Source of the DNA: a virus
Reading direction: 5' to 3' (one strand)
IMG/VR virus record: IMGVR_UViG_3300017735_002146
Coordinates: 1-26,606 of that record
DNA length: 26,606 nucleotides
Each line of letters starts with the position of its first letter. Position 1 is the stretch's first letter. Below the pieces are notes generated by a model that saw nothing but the letters and a program-made list of their open reading frames with translations, searched no databases and was not told the origin of the DNA. Shown here piece after piece: positions 1 to 12,800 of the stretch. A program made the position numbers and the translations under genes.

Positions 1-411
1 ACATTCAACCTGAACCAATTAAAAGATGTTATGAAGGTAGGTCCTAACACAGGTGGTATTATTGATATGAAGGACAACAAAGATCTTGAGGTTGATCCTA
101 ATGTAGATGTTAGTGAACAGGAAAAAAGAAGGAATGAGTATATCAAAGAAAGAAATTTACTGAAGGAACAGTTTCCAGATATGGGAGATGATAGTTTAGA
201 TAACAGCTTGAAATACATTCTTCCTGCATATGCTGATAACAAAAAAACTAAAAAGGGAGCAGCAGATGATTATAATGATAGAGCTCAAGATAATGGTATA
301 ACAAATCCACAAGATTTGGGGTATGCTCCTTCTGTTAGATACAATGCTAAAAGAGGTAATGAAATTAAAAAATATGCTTATCCATTCTATACAGGAAAGA
401 TGGGCGTATAA
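1..411 (+). CDS. C-terminal part of an unidentified phage (probably virion) protein, 5' end outside window
   Basis: I do not recognise this protein. The frame is open from the first base of the window (the codons before the first ATG at 31 read T-F-N-L-N-Q-L-K-D-V), so the ATG at 31 is probably internal and the gene begins upstream. What is visible is about 136 residues. It is hydrophilic, rich in Lys, Asp and Asn, and has no membrane segment or signal peptide. A charged, probably helical stretch (roughly residues 45-65 of the visible part) is followed by a low-complexity Lys/Asp/Asn-rich stretch and a Tyr-rich C-terminus ending in FYTGKMGV. It stops with TAA 59 bases before the 1108-residue gene, on the same strand but in a different frame from the three giant genes. 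Its position just upstream of the virion-internal genes suggests a structural role, but that is inference only. Confidence 0.6.
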   Translation, partial: TFNLNQLKDVMKVGPNTGGIIDMKDNKDLEVDPNVDVSEQEKRRNEYIKERNLLKEQFPDMGDDSLDNSLKYILPAYADNKKTKKGAADDYNDRAQDNGITNPQDLGYAPSVRYNAKRGNEIKKYAYPFYTGKMGV

Positions 412-415
412 ACAT

Positions 416-448
416 TAAAGGTTTATTTATATCTGTTTGTAAACTTTA
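416..448 (+). other. Imperfect stem-loop in the gap before the 1108-residue gene
   Basis: Bases 416-425 can pair with 440-448 (TAAAG/CTTTA core, then TTTA/TAAA) with one bulged G and a loop of about 14 bases. No long T-run follows, so this is a poor intrinsic terminator. The loop contains the TTTG of the candidate promoter. The AGGTTTA/TAAAC type of pairing occurs again in the gap before the holin-like gene. Confidence 0.25.
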
Positions 449-466
449 TAAATAATAGTAAATTTG
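436..466 (+). promoter_or_regulatory. Bacteroidota-type promoter-like site upstream of the virion gene block
   Basis: TTTG at 436-439 is followed 19 bases later by TAAATTTG at 459-466. This matches the known Bacteroidota primary-sigma pattern of a -33 TTG/TTTG element and a -7 TAnnTTTG element about 19-21 bases apart. Transcription would start around 470-473, at or beside the ATG at 471, so the transcript could be leaderless or nearly so. No Shine-Dalgarno sequence is present. In AT-rich DNA a chance match is possible, but this is one of only two gaps in the plus-strand block and it lies directly before the block of giant genes. Confidence 0.4.
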
Positions 467-470
467 AACT

Positions 471-3400
471 ATGGCAAATTATATAAAAGGAGAAAAAAAT
501 TACTACCCGGACATTAAGCCGTTTACACCGGATTATAAGTTTCTTAGTGCAGCATTAGACGCAAGAGAAAATAAATATAATGCAGGGTGGCAAGCTACCA
601 ATGACCTATATAGTAGAGTTTATTCTGATTTGTCTCACTCAGACAATAAAGAATTTCAACAACAATTTATAGAAAATTTAGCTCCTGAACTATCTAGAAT
701 TTCTGGGTTAGATCTATCATTACAAACAAATGTTGATGCTGCAAAGTCTGTGTTTGCACCATTTTTTGAAGATGAAGCTGTAGTAAAAGATATTGTATAT
801 ACTTCAACGTATAAAAAAGAATTGCAAAGAGCTAATCAATTTGCAGATTCTCCTGACCCAAGGGTAAGGGAACTTTATAATCCAGTTGGAATAAAGAACA
901 TGCAATATAGAATGCAAGAGTTTCAAGAGGCTGATAGAAATCAACTAATAAATATGCCTTTACCTAAGTATGTAGAAGATGCAGATCTGACACAATATGC
1001 TCAAGAATATCTAAGAGGTTTAGGTTTAGAAGGAAAAGGATTTACACAAAAGAAAGATCATTTTACAATGGATGCTGGTAAAGATGGCGTAATGGGTACA
1101 CCAGATGATAGAGTTGTAAATAGATGGATTATTACAGACACTAACGGTAAGCTTATTGAAGGTGATGCATATAGAAGAGTAATGACTGATTTAACTGATG
1201 ATCCTAGAGTACAAGAGTTTTATAAAGCAAAAGCTTATGTAGCATCAATGGATTTTGCTACACAAGGTGTTCAGGATGGATCAATAAAAACAATATCAGA
1301 AGGTTTATCAATGTGGTCTGATGCAGAAGTAAAAAGGGTTGCATTAGCAAACAGTGAAAGATATAATAGTCTAGATAATGAGATTAAAAGAATAGTACAA
1401 CAAACAACTAGCTGGGGTAATTTTGGAAAATTAAATGGTTTAACACCAGCAGAACAAAATTTAGTTGGGCAGTCATTATCAGAAGCAGAGCAGTTAAGAG
1501 TTAACCTAAGCAATCTTTTAAAGGTAAATGAATTTGCAAACACACCTGATAAAGATGATCAAGCATTAATAAACAAAGCATATAGTTTAAATAGTAATTA
1601 TAATATAAGTCAAGATTTACAGAGTGCTGCATATAACTATAGTAGAGAAAATGCAGAGACTGTAGTTAGAGAAAATGACTATGTTTTAAATGAAGATAAA
1701 CATAAATTTGCTTTGCAAGAAATAGCTGCTAAGTATAATGCTGATAGTGCACTGAAAGATCAACAAGCTGCTATAGATGCAAATATGGAAATCTTAAAAA
1801 GTCAATTAAAGGCTTCAGAAGCATCAAATCTAAGAAGCTTAACAGAACAAGCTCAGGAAGGTGGAGTAATTGATTATTCAGATCCTAGAGCAAATTTAAA
1901 TGTAATTGTAGATAATGAGGTAGCTAATAATGCTGACCCTTATGATACTAATTCTGAGTTGATTGCTAAGGATGGACAAAATATTTTATTAGAAAAAGCA
2001 AGACTGCTTGGTCAAATGTTTAAAGCAAGATATCCTGACCAACAAACATTTACTGTAACCTTAGATGGTGAAATGCTTAACTTATCACCTTCAGACATAA
2101 CTAACCGTTTGCTTAAGCCAAAACCAATTATTGATGGTACAAGTGTAACTGATGACCCAAATAAATTAATGTATGAGACAGATATACTAAGGATGTATGA
2201 GGAACAGTCAAAATGGTTTAAAAATAAGGATGCTGTAATTGCTCAACATACTCCAACTTTTGTAAAGCCTGGTAGTCAATATGATACCATGTATAAATTA
2301 TTATTTGGTAATGATCCAAATAATCCAGAGTCATTAGGTTTAGATCTAAGAGAGAATTTATATCTCCAAAGGATAGAAAAGTATGACAATGAATTATATA
2401 ATAAAGCATTAAGTGCTGAAGAAGCCATGTTAAATGGTAATGATGAGTGGAAGATAGAGATGATAAAAGCTAATTATCCAAAACCTTATGTAGAAGAAAA
2501 TGGTATTAAGCGTTTTATGACTTTTTCTGAATACCAAAAGGTTTTTAAAGATCAAGCATTATCTGGAAAAATAAAGAACTTTGATGTTACAGGTTTATTT
2601 GGAAATGAAAATGCTGGTAGTGATAGAGAAGATTGGACAAGAATATCAACTACTGGTAGTAGAAAAGATGGTACATATTATCAAAATGTTGTTATAGATG
2701 AGGCTGCAATAAACGGTAAGTCTAAAGCTTTATGGCAAGCTTATGCAGATCAAATAAATAATAGTTATGAAACTATAGGTGGTAATTCTTATCTTAGTTT
2801 AACAGCTGGCTATAGTCCTAATGCACCATGGGGTAACATTGGTTTTGTACCAACAATGAGTGCTACAGGTTCTGTAAAACCAGAAGCAGGATCTGCTATG
2901 GATAAGGTTTTAGGTACTGCATTAAATCAATTAGCTAGTTCAACCGCTGATCCAGAAACAAGAGTTAGTTTTTTACCTGCTCCAACTGATATAAAAGATT
3001 TTAATAATTTTAATATTGAAGCTGGGGTAGATTTGTCTGAAGAAGACAATGTTATTGCTAAAAAAATATTTTCAAGCTTACAAAATAGAGCAACTAAAGG
3101 AGAATTTACAATGACCTACTATCCAAACTTAGGAGCTACTAAGGTTGATGATGAAGATAGAAATCCTATGGGTGGTTATAAGATTGATAACTTTAGTACT
3201 ACATTTAAAAATGAGATAAAAAAGATTTATAAAGATGATGAATCTTTTGCAGCATGGACTAGAGTAATGAATCAGGGTGTTTTAATGGTTTTTGATAGAA
3301 GTGGTAATAAAGATATAAACCCTAATAACTTAAACATTATACAAGGTTCATCTTATATTGAACAAATGATGAACTTAAGTAATACTCAATCTTTTAGTTA

Positions 3401-3797
3401 TAAAGATGAAACAAATTTAACAGCAGGTTTTTCTCCAGGTGAAATAGTTTTTCAAGATTTGGGAGATGGAACAATAAGTATTAGTGGATATACTAATGTA
3501 TATAATCCTAATTCTACTGACATAAGTAGGCAATATACAAGACAACCTATGAATGCTGCTATAATAAAAAAAGGTAACATAAATTATGCAGCTGATTTAA
3601 ATAGTAGATTTGTAAAGTTACAGCAAAACTTTAAAGAACTAGATAGATTAAATAATTTAGCCATTTATCAGGTAAGAGCAAAACAATTATCTGAAACAAA
3701 GTTTATTGAAAATTATATATCAAATAACCCTGGTTCTACTATAGAACAAGCAAAGGATATGTATAAGCAAGCTAAGAATTATAAACCACAACAATAA
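471..3797 (+). CDS. Putative virion-internal (cargo/ejection) protein, 1108 aa
   Basis: Large hydrophilic protein without a signal peptide or clear membrane segment, directly upstream of the virion RNA polymerase gene. Residues about 5-45 hold an aromatic Pro/Tyr/Phe-rich opening (DIKPFTPDYKFL) that runs into a predicted helix, a style I associate with internal virion proteins of crAss-like phages. Residues 201-215 read DAGKDGVMGTPDDRV, a spaced Asp/Gly loop of calcium-binding type. Residues about 300-470 are mostly helical with charged heptad-like stretches. Residues about 760-1030 contain more Gly, Thr and Ser and look beta-rich. The last 60 residues are helical and end KPQQ. The ATG at 471 is the natural start, since it sits just after a candidate promoter. 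There is no Shine-Dalgarno sequence. The gene ends with a single TAA 9 bases before the next ATG, in the same frame as the giant gene that follows. The role as packaged cargo or ejection protein is inferred from context; a tail or capsid component is the alternative. Confidence 0.6.
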   Translation: MANYIKGEKNYYPDIKPFTPDYKFLSAALDARENKYNAGWQATNDLYSRVYSDLSHSDNKEFQQQFIENLAPELSRISGLDLSLQTNVDAAKSVFAPFFEDEAVVKDIVYTSTYKKELQRANQFADSPDPRVRELYNPVGIKNMQYRMQEFQEADRNQLINMPLPKYVEDADLTQYAQEYLRGLGLEGKGFTQKKDHFTMDAGKDGVMGTPDDRVVNRWIITDTNGKLIEGDAYRRVMTDLTDDPRVQEFYKAKAYVASMDFATQGVQDGSIKTISEGLSMWSDAEVKRVALANSERYNSLDNEIKRIVQQTTSWGNFGKLNGLTPAEQNLVGQSLSEAEQLRVNLSNLLKVNEFANTPDKDDQALINKAYSLNSNYNISQDLQSAAYNYSRENAETVVRENDYVLNEDKHKFALQEIAAKYNADSALKDQQAAIDANMEILKSQLKASEASNLRSLTEQAQEGGVIDYSDPRANLNVIVDNEVANNADPYDTNSELIAKDGQNILLEKARLLGQMFKARYPDQQTFTVTLDGEMLNLSPSDITNRLLKPKPIIDGTSVTDDPNKLMYETDILRMYEEQSKWFKNKDAVIAQHTPTFVKPGSQYDTMYKLLFGNDPNNPESLGLDLRENLYLQRIEKYDNELYNKALSAEEAMLNGNDEWKIEMIKANYPKPYVEENGIKRFMTFSEYQKVFKDQALSGKIKNFDVTGLFGNENAGSDREDWTRISTTGSRKDGTYYQNVVIDEAAINGKSKALWQAYADQINNSYETIGGNSYLSLTAGYSPNAPWGNIGFVPTMSATGSVKPEAGSAMDKVLGTALNQLASSTADPETRVSFLPAPTDIKDFNNFNIEAGVDLSEEDNVIAKKIFSSLQNRATKGEFTMTYYPNLGATKVDDEDRNPMGGYKIDNFSTTFKNEIKKIYKDDESFAAWTRVMNQGVLMVFDRSGNKDINPNNLNIIQGSSYIEQMMNLSNTQSFSYKDETNLTAGFSPGEIVFQDLGDGTISISGYTNVYNPNSTDISRQYTRQPMNAAIIKKGNINYAADLNSRFVKLQQNFKELDRLNNLAIYQVRAKQLSETKFIENYISNNPGSTIEQAKDMYKQAKNYKPQQ

Positions 3798-3806
3798 CTA
3801 AAGTTT

Positions 3807-6800
3807 ATGGCAGACGAGAATATAAAAATGCCTCAGCCTGATTATGATCTTAAACAGAGAATAGCACAGGACGCAGTAGATGTAAATCCAATAGATACAT
3901 CATTACCTTATCAGAGCATAGAAGATTTAATTCCTGACATGCGTAATGAAGTAAGTGATGAGTATGATAGAAGTATATCCATGTATAAAGGTCTTATGGA
4001 TAATATATCACCATCTACATTAGCTAATATATCAGCTGGTGCTAATTCTTCTGTTGTAAATGCTGCTCCTCCTATTCCTACAGAATTAGGTTCTGCATCT
4101 GCCTTTGATGAAATTTGGCAAACACCTTTAGAAACAAGTGTTGAGCTTCCCAATCCTATTTGGGCAAATGCTAAGACAATTAATTTTGACAAGATATATC
4201 CTACAGATGTATTTAGTGATATAGGATTTACTCCATATGCAGATATGGATCAAATCTTTAATAAAAATGAGACATCCGCTGATTACTTAACTAGATTTAC
4301 ACCTGCTTTTAAGAGTTTATTTAGAAGTGGTAGATTTGCTAATTACAGATCAATAGCTGATGCATTTAGTGGTGATTATACAAGTGCTCCAGATCTTGAG
4401 GGTGCAACTACTATGGAAGATGCAATGAGATTAGGTGGTAGTAGTACAGGTAGTTTAGGTGGTTTTATAGGAAACACTGCATTGAACTGGGCTTATTCTG
4501 CAGGTATAGTTTATCAGATTGCATTAGAAGAAGTAGCTGCTGCAGGTATTGCAGCTGCAAGTTCTTTACCATCAGGTGGTAGTTCATTGGCAGCATTTGG
4601 TGCTTTAACTTTAAAGAACTTAGCCACCCTTACAAGAATACCTAAGACAATAGCAAATGGTTTTAAAGCTTCTTATAACCTAGTAAAAAACTTTGATAAT
4701 ATAGCTTATGCTAAAAAGTTTTATGAATTTGCTAGAAGTGGTCAAACTTTAAGAAATATAGGCCGTGGAGGACTACAGCTTATATCTCCTGAGATGGCTC
4801 ATACAATAAAAAATTGGAAGACTACAGGTAATACTTTTCAGAATGCTTATAATATAGGAAAGAATACGCAAGTATTTGGTGCATTTTATAGAGACATGAG
4901 AATGTATAATGCGGCATTAGCTGAATCTAAAATGGAAGCAGGACTAGTTTATAATACTGTTTTAGAAAATGGTATGAGATATGCTAACTTTAGATCTGAT
5001 GGTAATGGTGTGTCACCAGGAGAGATGAAAAAAATTCAATTAGCTGCATCTGAAGCATCTTGGAAAACGCTAGCACCTAACTTTGCAATAATATCAGCAT
5101 CCAACAGGATTGTATTTAAGAATGTATTTGGGAGTTGGGCAAGAAAATTAAATCAAGGGGCAACTACTCAGTTAAGTAGAATGTTAAGGGTTGGACCTGG
5201 TAAATATGCAAAGAAAAGCAAGTATATGCTTAAGTCTATTCCACAAGAAATTAAAGCGGGATTTAAATTAGGTGCTTGGAAAGGAGTTGCAAAAACTTCA
5301 GGTGGTTTGATGTTAAGGTATGGTGCTAGTGGTCTTGTTGAGGGTACACAAGAAGTATCTCAAGAAGCAATATCAGCTGCAGTAGGAGGATACTATAGTG
5401 CAGCATTAAGAGAACCTACACAAGGTGGTGCTCTTGCTATGTCTGGATTCTATGGTGCTGCTGGTAAAGAAATATTTACTAAGCAAGGATTAGAAACATT
5501 TGCATCTGGATTTTTAATTGGTGGTATGATGGGACCATATCAACAAGTCTTATTTGAAGGGGTACCTGCTATTTTTAGTACTGCACGTGCTAAAGTTGCT
5601 AATAGCAAATACTTTGATCCAAGCGGAGATAAACAAGTTGTTGATTATGTTAAACAACAAAGACAACAGCAAGAAGCTGTAATTGATGATGTAATAGCCC
5701 AAGCTAATAAGATGGGTACGCAGTTAGAGCAACTTGATTTACTATTAGATCCTGCTAAAATGAGTGCTGCATTGCAGGACCAAGAAGCAGGTATGGCAAA
5801 CTTATCTATTGCTTTAAATAATAAGTATGATTATCTCAACGGTAGAAACTTTACACGCTTTGAAAATTTATATAGTAAGTATAAAAATGGTACCATGGGT
5901 CTATATAGAGATATGGTTACTGATTTTTCTAAAATGTCTGATACCGAACTAGCTGAAGCATTTGATAAAAAAGATTTTGGTAGAAGTCCAGAAAAGTTAA
6001 GAAAACAATTTATAGATGAGTTAAATAGAATAAATGAATTTGGTGAAAGAGTAGCATCAAAGTCAATGGATGAAATGTTTGAATCAAAGAAATTTGATCT
6101 ATCTGAGTATGATCAGTCAAGTAAAGGGTATAGAGATGCCGTGTTTCATAACAGAGCTGTTGATCAAGCAAAGATGTTGTATATATTTTCTAAAGAATCA
6201 TTTATAGATGCAATAAAAAGACAAGCTGATATAGAACAGTCTTTTGAAAATGAGCCTATTTTTACAAAGCAAAAGTATGGAGACGTAAGAGTTCTTGTTA
6301 ATGCAGAAAGCATTGATACAGAAATAAAAATGCTTACTAAAGAAATCAAAGCTAAAGAAGAAGCTGGTGTGCCAGCCTCTGAACTTAAGAAAGATAAAAG
6401 AAAGTTAAAAGATTTAAAAGGATATTATGCTATTTTAACTGACCCTAAAAATCTAACTAAGAAAGGTTTCTTTAATAGATCAAAGACAAAAGCAATTAAG
6501 GGTGCATTACAAACTTATTTAAATGGTATTGCAGGTGATAAGTCTGATTATGTTAATCCAGAAGTAGTTGAGACTTTATTAGAAAAATTAATTGATCATC
6601 AGGCACTACAAGAAGATGCCTTTGCATTTTCTCAAACAGTTAACATTATGGCAAACCCAGAAGTTACTGCTGAGATTGTTCAAAGGAATGTAGAGTATTT
6701 TGAATATTTATTTAAAAATAGAAAAGAAATATATAGACATCAAACAGAACAATACTTAGAATCAGATAAAAAAAATAAATTAATAAATGCTATAGCTTCA

Positions 6801-9800
6801 TATGATGTTTACATGAAGCCTGAACTAATCAGAGATTTTTTATCTGGTGAAATAGGAGTTGAGGGTTTATATGAGGGTTTAAATAAAGGTGACTTTAGCA
6901 TTGATGGTAGAGCTCTTGGTGGTGCCATACAGTTAAATGAAGACCAAGATCTACAGCAAAAGATAATTGGTGAAATATTAACTTATAAACTTTTAATAGA
7001 AAAAGAAAAAGATGTTAGAGATATTGAATCTAATAAAAGCACAGAGCAACAGATAGATGTTGAAGAAACTTTACAGGATGCAGGTGTAGATGATATACAA
7101 ATAGGAGATACAACTAGATCACCTATGTTAAAGAGTATACTTGAAACAGAGTACCGTAAATATAAAGAATCTGCATTTACTAAAGATGCAAAAGAATTTG
7201 CAGATTGGAGAGTTTCAGATGATGGTACAAGAATTAAAACTGCATATGATGCACTAAAAAGAGTATGGGGTAAAGGATATGATATTTTTGTAACAGAAAA
7301 TGGTCAACAAGTATCACGTAGAAGAGTACCATCCCAGAAAGATTTAAATACAGAAAAAGGATTTCAAGATTATTTAAATAGTAAAGTAGCATTAGAAGAT
7401 CCAACAGTTGTGGATATACTTAATGCATTAGATCTAACAATGGATATATTTACTACTGCAAATAGTCAAACTGTATCTAGATCAAAACCTCCTGTAGCAG
7501 AAGGTGTAATGTTTGACATTACAGAAGTAGTAACTGATGGTGGATCATTTTATAAGATTACAGATAAACAAGGAGGTAGCTTATCACAAGCCCAGTTAGA
7601 TATTATATCAACAGATATAAGAGAGACAGGTACTTTTACAGATTTATCTAAGGCTAAAAGATTATTGGATATACTTGATAGAGAAATATCTGATGGTTCT
7701 ACATTTATGTTTGATGGACAAGCCGTGTCAAAAGGTATGTCTGTATATGATAAAAACACAGGTGAAGAATTTAGAATAAATAGTACAGCCAATAAGGGAG
7801 GTATGATTAGTATTGTTCCTTCTGAGTTTTACACTGATGACTATAAGACAAGATACAACAATAGTAAACCTGTAAGTGAATTAGATTTCTTTGTTAATTA
7901 TGAATTAGAAAAATTATCTTTTGATACGTTACCAACTAATACGTACAAGTTATACTCTGATAGAGTAGCCAAAGCATACACGCCTTTATCACCAGAAGCT
8001 TATAAGTTTATTCTTAATTTATTGACACCTGTTGATTTCCAAAATTTAATTGTGGACATCCAAGAGAATGAAATGATAAATGAGCCTATTAAGGATGATA
8101 GGTTTTATGGTAATGATCAAAGTAAAGCTAATCCATATATTAAAAAACAAAGAGAGAGATATACTATTGCTCTTAAGTTAAGCAAAGATCAGACTGTAGA
8201 TTTTAATAAACTACTAACAGACAACAAGCTACCTATAATAGAAGGTAAATTTGTAAATGAAAGAGGTGAAGGTACTATTGCTTTCTTGCCTAATGATTCT
8301 TTATACTTTGTTGATGCTAGAGGTAAAGTTGTTGTTCCATCAGCTATGACAACTGATTATGCTAAAAATATAATTATACCTTCAAGCAATGATCTAGGTA
8401 TGCAAGCTGCATTAGATCAATTCAGTAATGATTATGATACACAGGCAGTTCTTGTTTCATTTGCTAATGATATGATATCTAAGGATCAGACTGTAGGTAC
8501 TTTAGCAGAAGGATTAAAGATTACAAGAAGTGATGGTATTCCTGCTTATAAAAAAGGAACCAACCCAGAAATTTCATTAAGTCAATTATCTCAAAGCACC
8601 ACTACAGATGGGGCTATAATTATCTATGATATAAAAAGAGATTCTGCTGGTAATATGATAGGTGATGAACCTACAATTATATCTAATTTAAAATCTGATG
8701 CTAAAATTGAATTAGCAAATAGAATAGAAAATAATCTTAAGCAGGCAGGTCTTTGGAATAAAATGATAAGCGGTGATAAGACTGGTCCAAATGGAGGTTA
8801 TACTGATAGATACATAATGCCTATTGAACAGCCTAATGGGTTAATGACATTAGCAACTGCAAAAGCAATTAGAGTAGAAGAGAATACTGTAATTAAAATG
8901 TTTAATGATTTATTACAGCAAGGAAGTGTGGCTGCTAAAGATAACATGACTACTAAGAATGGTAGGAAAGTTATTAATGACAAAGGTTTTAATGATGAGT
9001 TCAAAGTAAAGTTTATTGAAGATTATGGTGAATTTTTTATTAGTGGGGCAAAAGGAGTAAATGTAACTATAGATGTTGCACCCGATGGAGCATTGAGAGC
9101 AGATCTATTTAATAAATATACAGGTAAAAAAGGTAAAGTTTATTATAATGCAGCTGATCAACAAAAGGCAGGAACTACAATACAGCATTTAGAAAGGTTT
9201 ACTGAAAAGATTATTAAAGATCCAAAAGGAATAGAGGTTGGTGTAGAGACTTTAGGTATAAATAACTTTAGAAAGTCAATACCATTAGATGCTTCTGTAG
9301 ATATGTTAATGGAAGATTTAGTCACTAAGCTAGGTCCAGAAATTAGAACAGGTCAGTATATTAATGTTGAGGCAAGTGCTGGTGCTATACAAGCTACAAA
9401 AGATAAGGGTATATTCTTAGCTAGACCTAGAACAGAACTTGAGCCAGATAAATTAAAAAGAGTAGAAGATACTGAAGAAAGAAGGGAAGATCCTGCTAGA
9501 GAAAGAGCCAGAGCAATTACTAATCTTGGTGATAAGATAAGTCAAGAAAATGTTGAGAAAGCATTTCAAAAGTCTGAAGATGATACCATATCTAGTGAAG
9601 CATTCTTAGAATTTACTAATAATGGTGTAGTAGAAACTAAAGTAATACAATCTATTGCTGATAAAATTAAAACTGGCCAACAACTTTCACAAAGAGAGAA
9701 AGCAATACGTCAAGCTAAGAGTCAAGAGATTGAAGATCTATTAAAAGCTACAGTTACTAAAGATCAAAAAAATGATATTGACCTTACTTTAATTGCACAA

Positions 9801-12800
9801 ACTCCTATAGATGCAATAAATAATCAGATAGCTGAAAGAGAATCAGAGATATCTGAACAAGTAGGTGAAAAGAAAAAGGTAAGAGCATTAAGAAAAGATA
9901 AAATATATCAAGACTTATTAAAGCAAAGAGAGGACTTGATTGGTCCAGCTAACAAAATCTTATCTCCTAAGTTATCAAAAAGAGATGTAGAAGACATTAA
10001 TATATTTATGGAGTGGGCTAAAACAAACTTGCCTTCATTTATTAATATAGCTGATATTGAATCTTTAGGCAATAACATGAAAGCTGGTGGAGTTAGAGTT
10101 GGGGCATTTGCTTTAGATCTGTCTTCTGTAAGTGGAGGACTAAGAGCAAGTGGTACATTATATACTGGAGCATCTAATCCTTTTAGGTATCATGAAGCTT
10201 TTCATGGTGTATATAGAATGCTACTTACACCACAAGAACAAAAAAGTTTATTGTCTTTTGCTAAGAAACAAAAGAGAGAATCACTTAGGTCAGAAGGCAA
10301 ATCAATTTCAACTGAACTAAAAAAGTTCAGAAACTCTGCAGACACTTATGCTAACATGTCTGATATAGAATTAGAAAACAGATACTATGAAGAGTACATG
10401 GCGGATCAGTTTGAAATATTTAAAACTAACCCTAAAGAAACAAAAATAGATGCAGAAGTTAAATCATTCTTTACAAGAATAATAGAATGGTTTAAATCAT
10501 TATTTAGTACATACAATAAAAATAAACTGCAAACATTGTTTGAGAATATTGATTCTGCAAAATATGCTCAAGCATCAGTAGTTGCTAATGATTTTACATT
10601 AGATCCAAGCCCACAAGTAATTATAGCTAATGCTATATTGCCTTATGAAGGTTTGCAGATTAATGGTAGTAAAGGTTATTTATATTTAGATAGTAACATT
10701 GCTAATAATTTAATTAGTAGTATGGCTGCTAGTTATGTTGGTAGAAAAAATGAAAATATAGATCCAGAAATAAGTAATGCAGATATATTTGAAGATGTAC
10801 TAGAGGATTTTGCTTGGCTATATAATGTAACAAACCCAATCAATAGTAAATATAATTCTTCTCAGGAAGCTTCTAATATAGCTGCTATTGAGCAACTTGA
10901 AAGAATACATGATGCACTTACATTTAATGCATCAGAAAAGATTGAAGATAGCCCAGTATATAAAGCTGTATTTGAAGTTTTAGAACTTATAGATGTACAA
11001 CAACAAATCATTGACAACAATATTGATCAGTATGAAAACAATGAAGGATTAAGAAATGTAACTCAGTTTGGTAAGGAAGCATACATGAGTGGAGGACTGG
11101 CATCTTTACCAACATACATAAGACAATATCTTTCTACTATAACAATGCCTTACACAGATGCATTTGGTAATGAGCAATTAGAAAGTGGAGAGAAATTAGT
11201 TATACCAATAAACTCTTTTAAAACTTACAACGGTATAATTAAATCTGTTAAGAATGAAACAGATCCTTTAAAGATACTACAACGCATGTATACATTTAGT
11301 GGTAATAACCCTAATACTAAAGCTGCAGTAGAAAGTATATTTAATGATATAGGAATAAATTATCATGATGTATCTGAGATAGCTGATATACAACTACCTC
11401 AGCAAATTAAAAATCCTTTGTTATTTAATCAAATTACAAAAGGGTTTACTAACTATAAAGTAAATTGGATATTCTTACAACAAGATAATACTAATGAAGT
11501 AATATCTTTTTCAGCAGCTGAGAGAGATGACACACATACTCAAAATGAACTATGGGGCCAAGCTTACACTACTAAGTCTTTAGATTGGAAAATAAATAAA
11601 GAAAAGAAAAAAGTTGCTACAAGATCAGTTAATGCTATTTATGATGAGCTAATCCAACCAGAAGGATATGAGGATGTTGCTCTAGATAACGTATCTAAAA
11701 AATTAGCACAAGATTTATTTGAGGGTGTAGGTATTAAGTTAAGTCCATTGTATGTTAAGTACAGTATATTGTCTGCCTCAAACCAAACAAAAACTAGCAA
11801 TCAAGAATCTATACTTCAATTTAATAATGAAGTTAAGCCTATTCTAGGAGAAGATATGTTTTGGCTACAAGACATTATTAAAGAGGGTGGAGATTTATTT
11901 AATTCAGAAAATGATGGGGCAATTGCAAGATTAAAAAAATTAGCTATTAATAATGCATTGCTTGATGAAACAGTTGGTCTGTCAGTATTTAGAAATGTAA
12001 ATGGTGATTTAGTTAATGCACATCAGAAGCCTACGTTTCATTTAGAAAAAGTTTATAATTTAAATAAAGAGACTGAGATAAATAGATTAGAATCAGATAA
12101 GTTTTTAGAAAACAATTATCTATTAAATAGTGAAGAATTCTTAAATATGTCAGAAGCTAACCAGCTACAAATTTTAAGGTTGTCTGGTTTAAAAGAAGTA
12201 AAGACATTAGATAGAAGTACCAATCTAGATTCATATCAAGATGGTGTTATAGGTACAACAGAGTATGGCAGTTTTACACCTAAACAACTTACTACATCTA
12301 TTATAAATAATTACTTGTTTGATTATAACTCTAGGAGTAACACTTTAAAAACTAAAATGGATTCTGCTGCAGTAGCACCAATCTTAATTAGGATAATGGA
12401 ATCTTCTAATACAAATGATCAAGTATTATTACCTGTTGTAAAAGCAGTGGATGAAGGTTTAAGAATATCTCCTGACTACTTAGGTCATATATCTGATTTT
12501 ATAGAGAATGAGTATAATAGAATTGTCAGAGAAAATAGTGAAGAAGGAAATTTACCTTTTCAAGAAATTACTACTAAGACAGGTGATGTAATACAGATCC
12601 CAAAAACAATAGAAGGTTACAATGTTCCAGATCAGGATGGTTTAATGAGAATGAATCTTATGTTTAATGCAAAAGATTTAATCTCCCAAGAGCTAAAAGA
12701 TTCACTGGAGGTATCTGCTATACAAGAAAACCCACCTTCTTTTGATAAGGCAGTTAAAGAAGCTTTAGGTAGTCAGAGTATAAACACAATAATAGAAGCT

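Noticed and set aside
31-411. A complete 126-residue gene starting at ATG 31
   Set aside because: The frame stays open to the first base with protein-like codons, and there is no gap or ribosome site before the ATG, so a truncated longer gene is more likely.
4549-4560. 12-base palindrome TTGCAGCTGCAA inside the giant gene
   Set aside because: It is explained by an Ala-rich coding stretch (GIAAASS), and there is no T-run or other regulatory context.
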